DNA of 11,224 nt. Origin: Strigomonas culicis (lineage: Eukaryota > Euglenozoa > Kinetoplastea > Trypanosomatida > Trypanosomatidae). The stretch lies in the NCBI GenBank assembly GCA_000482145.1, contig AUXH01000609.1, positions 1 to 11,224 on the forward strand, written 5' to 3'. The notes under the pieces are model-generated. The model worked only from the letters and a program-made list of their open reading frames with translations, did not search any database and was not told the DNA's origin. Position numbers and translations under genes: made by a program. The stretch's first letter is position 1. The number at the start of each line of letters is the position of its first letter. Below, in pieces: positions 8,095-11,224 of this stretch.

Positions 8095-9032
8095 CTCTCT
8101 TGTTATTGATGTTTTGTTGAAAAAAAAAAGTACAATAAGTACTACTATGTTTTCTTTTTTTGCTTTTGTGTTCCTAATTCACTACAAATGGAGCTTGTAA
8201 ACCTATTAGAGAATACGTTTAGGAGACCATGGCGAAACCAGAAGAAGAGTAAGGGAAAGAGAATAAGTGAAGAAGTTACAGAAATAGAGAGAGACTTGCG
8301 TTTTGCTTAGATCGTCTTCGAGGGACGTACAGTTACAGTCGATGGAGAACAGCGAGAAGAAGACGCAGAACAATCCAAGAATAAATGATTTCCGCTAACT
8401 GTTGCTATTACTGATAATAAACAGTAGGTTTTGCTTCTCAAAAAAGAGTCAATGTGCATTGGTGTGTATCATCAAAAATAATACCAAAAAAAAGTGGAAA
8501 TCAGAATAAATATGAAAAAAAAATCGGATCTTTTGTTAGACTCTTGTTTTAGTGGATCCTCTTCATCGCGTGAGTAAAGGTAAAACAAAAAAATCTTTTG
8601 AAGTGCGTTAATGATTCTTCATTCACATAAATGGGCAGTGGAGAAGAAAAGTGTATACGGAGATATGATTCAACGTCAATTGAAAGTTTATAAGAAGCGT
8701 AAAGAATTTTCTTTTTGTTGTTGTTGTTGTCGCTGTTATTCAAACAGTAAATACTTTTGTTTGTGTGTTTTTATAGTTTTTTTTGTTGTGTGTGTTTTTT
8801 TTTATAGAAGCGTTTTCGTTAGGGTTTTGTCTTTGACTGGTAACAGTATTTCACATTACTGTTATTGTCGTTTGTTTTTTTCGTTGTTGTTTTAGAATTG
8901 TACTTTTTTTTCTTTTCATCTTTAGCTTCAAGCACTTCATTACTTTCGTTTCCTGTTTTCTTCGTCTTTTTAATCTCATCGGACGTCATTTGCGTGTATC
9001 TGTTTGGCATCGCGCGCCTCGTGACCGCCGCC
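8095..9032. other. Long spacer between the two PEX11-family genes
   Basis: Non-coding, 938 bases. On the minus strand it begins with the 3' untranslated region of the GIM5-type gene, which is strongly A/C-rich (about 8700-8960, T/G-rich on the plus strand). A bipartite C/T-rich tract (about 8240-8305) follows, then an acceptor and leader for the second gene. Open frames here are low complexity. No RNA gene is recognised. Confidence 0.7.
8203..8305 (-). promoter_or_regulatory. Trans-splice acceptor region of the PEX11-like gene
   Basis: On the minus strand a C/T-rich tract (complement of about 8240-8305) precedes an AG at 8204/8203, which would give a 108-nt leader without ATG. A second possible acceptor is the AG at 8100/8099 after the T run at 8129-8120; it would leave a leader of only 4 nt. 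The annotated start is the first ATG with either site. Confidence 0.5.
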
Positions 9033-9713
9033 TTACGCAAAGTCGCACAGGGAAGCGACGAGGCCGAGCGCGCCACGGTAGGTGTCGTCCAACGGCAGGT
9101 GCTTGGGGGCGATGAGGCGGAGGGCGTGGTGGAGCGGGGCGAGCGGCCCGGACACGTTCTCCAGCAGCTTCGGGCCGCCCTGCGGGAGGCAGGTGAGCGA
9201 GAAGATGATGAAGCAGCCGTGCTTCAGGATGGAGAGCTGCTCCTTGCGGCGCTGGTCGGGCGTCAGCTTGTCCTTCGTGGCCAGCACGTACACGTTGCGT
9301 AGGATAACCGTCAGCAGCACGTAGAACCAGCACGTGACGGCGCAGCCGCCGAGCCGGGTGAGCGCGCCGCTGTACACGCCGTGGCTAGCGAGCACAGCCG
9401 TGTTCTCGAACACGACGAAGAAGACGTGGAAGAAGTGGGCCACCTGGTCCGCGCGGTCGAGCAACAGGTCGCCCTGCGGCTTGGACAGCGTCGTGAGCGT
9501 CTTCTTGGACAGCGCGTTCAGCAGCAGCGAGAGACGCGTCACGGCACGGTACTTGTCCGACATGGTGGAGAGGTTCGAGAGGGACTTGCTCAGGGCGGGG
9601 TTGCCCAGCGCCTTGGTGGGGCCCGCGAGGACCATCGGCAGGAACTGCACGATCGCCATCACCTTATCGCGGTCGAAGGTGGCGCTGAGGTAGGCATCAA
9701 AAGCGTCGCACAT
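9033..9713 (-). CDS. GIM5: GIM5/PEX11-type glycosomal membrane protein
   Basis: A 226-residue protein, TAA at 9035-9033. The start at 9713 (M-C-D-A-F) is chosen over an in-frame ATG at 9839. The likely splice acceptor lies between them at 9774/9773, the extra 42 codons translate a pyrimidine-rich proline/leucine string, and the shorter product matches the family length. The N-terminus has the PEX11-type D-R-D-K-V-x-x-I-V-Q-F helix (14-24), then N-P-A-L-S-K-S-L (38-45) and Y-R-A-V-T-R-L (55-61). Hydrophobic segments lie at about 91-110, 121-145 and 166-176, with a basic loop at 147-158 and a C-terminal hydrophobic segment at 213-225. In Trypanosoma brucei the GIM5 proteins are abundant glycosomal membrane proteins of the PEX11 family, important for organelle integrity. 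The adjacent downstream gene encodes a divergent paralogue. The family call is firm; GIM5 as opposed to another PEX11-type member is likely but made from memory of the family. Confidence 0.78.
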   Translation of the reverse strand: MCDAFDAYLSATFDRDKVMAIVQFLPMVLAGPTKALGNPALSKSLSNLSTMSDKYRAVTRLSLLLNALSKKTLTTLSKPQGDLLLDRADQVAHFFHVFFVVFENTAVLASHGVYSGALTRLGGCAVTCWFYVLLTVILRNVYVLATKDKLTPDQRRKEQLSILKHGCFIIFSLTCLPQGGPKLLENVSGPLAPLHHALRLIAPKHLPLDDTYRGALGLVASLCDFA

Positions 9714-10092
9714 GATGAGGAGAGGGGTTGGGGGCGGTGGGATGGGGGTCGGTAGGTGAAACAAGAAGATCGCTAATAGAAGAGGTGAAAGTGTGTGGAC
9801 TACAGTCGCGGAGAGATGGGAGAGAGTAAAAACATGCATGCACAGCGGAACAGCCTGTCAAGCGTAGCACGCCGAAAATCACAGCTGAGGGCTACAAGGG
9901 AAAGGGCGTGGTGGCACGCCAACGTCTGCGGACATGTCGTTAATTCAATAAATACGTATTAAGTTCCGATTTGTGACACACAGACATTAACATAGTAATA
10001 ATAATAACAATTGTTATCGCAATAAGAAACACACGGCTGGCGCACTACCGAAGTCAACACTCAGGTTTGTTTGTGCTCCTGTGGTTGCTCTC
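9714..10092. other. Spacer upstream of the GIM5-type gene
   Basis: Non-coding. It contains, in minus-strand order, the 3' untranslated region of the 325-residue protein gene, a small hairpin (9905-9920), pyrimidine tracts and the acceptor for the GIM5-type gene, and a 59-nt C/T-rich leader. No further gene is seen. Confidence 0.7.
9773..9832 (-). promoter_or_regulatory. Trans-splice acceptor of the GIM5-type gene
   Basis: On the minus strand two C/T-rich tracts (complements of about 9810-9832 and 9777-9790) lead to AG at 9774/9773. The remaining 59 nt to the start codon contain no AG and no ATG. This places the upstream in-frame ATG at 9839 outside the mature mRNA and decides the start. Confidence 0.7.
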
Positions 10093-11070
10093 TTACATGT
10101 ACCGCCCACGCATCGTCGGTGGGCCACCCGGGTTCAGGCGCCGCTGCTGCCACGGGCGCCAGTAGGTGTCATACAGGACATGCTCACGATTCTGCACAAA
10201 GGGACGATAGACGCAATAGCCGGCGTAACAGCTGGCGAGCGAGAGGGGCACGCTGATGCCGCCCGTCAGCATCACCATGCCCCATCGTGTCAGCGTCTTG
10301 TACTCGAAGGCGGAAAGCGTGGCACCCATACAGAGCCCCGCGAAGGAGCCGCTGCACCACACGTGCCACCACGTCCGCTCGGGCACCGACACCTGCTGCG
10401 TGTAGAACAGCGTGAGGCACCGGCCCACCGCATCGCCAAACACGATACCGAAGGCGCCCACCACGCTGATACAGCCACCCTTCGCCACGTTGGTGGTTAG
10501 CTCGTTGAAGGCAATCTTGCCCAGACTGACGCCGTTGAGCTTCGCGTACATCTTGTCCATGGTGCGGTACAGGTACGCCGTGCGTCCGAGGGCGTAGAGC
10601 ATTCCTATCGTGGTATTAATGCGCAGCAAAGACACGATGGCGAGCATCGGTCGATCCATGAACTCGTCAATGGGGTGGATATGAAGGCGCTTCCGCATCT
10701 CGTCCCGCTCCGTCCTCCACAGCTGAAAGCGTTGATCCGCGTCATAGTCGTACTGGTTGTAAATGGCGGATTCGGCGTTTTTCCTCTTTTTCATGGCTTC
10801 TTCAGCATGGCGAAACTCGTTCTGATAGCGCATCACGAGCGCGTCGATATTCTCCACATCGGTCTCGAGCACGCGCGTGTCGGACGCCTGTAGCACCTCG
10901 TGCTGCTGTTGGGCGTTCGTCAGCAGCCGCGGCAGGAGTCGCTTCTCATCCTCCGTGGCGGCCTCCCCGGACTTGGCCACCTTGAAGGTCGTGCTCTCCG
11001 CGGCGCTGGGCGGCGGCCTGACCACATCGCCGGTGTCTTTATTCTGCCCAAAGGGGAACCACGAAGGCAT
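10093..11070 (-). CDS. Conserved-looking multi-pass membrane protein with Tim17-like features, unassigned
   Basis: A 325-residue protein, ATG at 11070 and TAA at 10095-10093. The frame is open further upstream, but only to a TTG at 11109, and 11070 is the first ATG after the candidate acceptor at 11122/11121. Residues 1-40 are polar and probably disordered. Residues of about 41-135 are strongly charged and helical, likely coiled coil. About four hydrophobic segments follow (142-168, 197-223, 238-256, 263-288), rich in glycine and small residues (G198-G199, G205, G208, G212; G241, G245, G249; G270-G271). The C-terminal 36 residues are basic with proline and glycine. Four glycine-rich membrane spans suggest the Tim17/22/23 superfamily, which also includes complex I subunit NDUFA11, but I cannot see a decisive signature. 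A mitochondrial inner-membrane location is an inference. It may be a kinetoplastid-specific protein. Confidence 0.8.
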   Translation of the reverse strand: MPSWFPFGQNKDTGDVVRPPPSAAESTTFKVAKSGEAATEDEKRLLPRLLTNAQQQHEVLQASDTRVLETDVENIDALVMRYQNEFRHAEEAMKKRKNAESAIYNQYDYDADQRFQLWRTERDEMRKRLHIHPIDEFMDRPMLAIVSLLRINTTIGMLYALGRTAYLYRTMDKMYAKLNGVSLGKIAFNELTTNVAKGGCISVVGAFGIVFGDAVGRCLTLFYTQQVSVPERTWWHVWCSGSFAGLCMGATLSAFEYKTLTRWGMVMLTGGISVPLSLASCYAGYCVYRPFVQNREHVLYDTYWRPWQQRRLNPGGPPTMRGRYM

Positions 11071-11120
11071 CGACAGAGTGAGGGAATGAACTAGCGCACT
11101 TCCACACAACCAACTGGTAC

Positions 11121-11133
11121 CTTGAGGAACAGC

Positions 11134-11174
<41 letters not shown>

Positions 11175-11177
11175 AGA
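11121..11177 (-). promoter_or_regulatory. Trans-splice acceptor of the 325-residue protein gene
   Basis: On the minus strand a CT-repeat pyrimidine tract (complement of 11138-11177) is followed by the first AG at 11122/11121. The leader is 50 nt (11120-11071) without an ATG. Confidence 0.7.
11138..11170. repeat. GA dinucleotide microsatellite
   Basis: A GA run of 33 bases. Read on the minus strand it is a CT tract and doubles as the polypyrimidine tract of the acceptor next to it. Confidence 0.9.
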
Positions 11178-11224
11178 CGACGAACTAAGTCGTACTACGT
11201 CGACGTAGGTAGGAAGGTAGGTAC

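Noticed and set aside
7036..8109. Plus-strand frame of 357 codons antisense to the PEX11-like gene
   Set aside because: Its first third is translated T-rich spacer and the rest mirrors the sense gene; no recognisable domain.
8717..8735. TTG trinucleotide run
   Set aside because: A short simple repeat inside an already low-complexity spacer; not worth a separate functional claim.
11195..11208. 14-bp perfect palindrome centred on GTCGAC
   Set aside because: About one such palindrome is expected by chance in a window of this size, and nothing nearby gives it a role.

Overview
The window looks like chromosomal DNA of a trypanosomatid (Kinetoplastea). All five confidently called protein genes lie on the minus strand, as in a polycistronic transcription unit. 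None needs an intron. Each start codon is preceded, on the coding strand, by a pyrimidine-rich tract and then an AG with no ATG between that AG and the start, which is the signature of spliced-leader trans-splicing. Two products belong to the glycosomal membrane PEX11/GIM5 family, which is typical of kinetoplastids. Coding regions are visibly GC-rich and the spacers are AT-rich with microsatellites. I cannot assign genus or species from this.

Layout in transcription order (high to low coordinates). 11070-10093 encodes a 325-residue conserved-looking protein with a charged, probably coiled-coil N-terminal half and about four glycine-containing hydrophobic segments, reminiscent of Tim17/22/23-type proteins but not firmly assigned. 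9713-9033 encodes a 226-residue GIM5/PEX11-type glycosomal membrane protein. 8094-7315 encodes a divergent 259-residue paralogue of it. 6603-5926 encodes a 225-residue twin-CX9C protein that resembles the complex I subunit NDUFB7 (B18). 5385-1198 encodes a 1395-residue protein with a likely mitochondrial presequence, a long helical N-terminal region and about eleven to thirteen four-cysteine zinc modules, at least one of them an exact RanBP2-type finger. 1000-728 is a tentative 90-residue gene with a PHD-like cysteine/histidine pattern. Positions 1-727 show only AT-rich, low-complexity DNA.

Neighbours in a trypanosomatid polycistron are usually not functionally related, so the order should not be read as an operon. 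Two themes do recur: glycosome membrane biogenesis (two adjacent PEX11-family genes) and mitochondrial function (NDUFB7-like, the zinc-finger protein, and possibly the Tim17-like protein). I see no mobile element, rRNA, tRNA, CRISPR array or virus. The least ordinary items are the very long zinc-module protein and the small PHD-like reading frame downstream of it.
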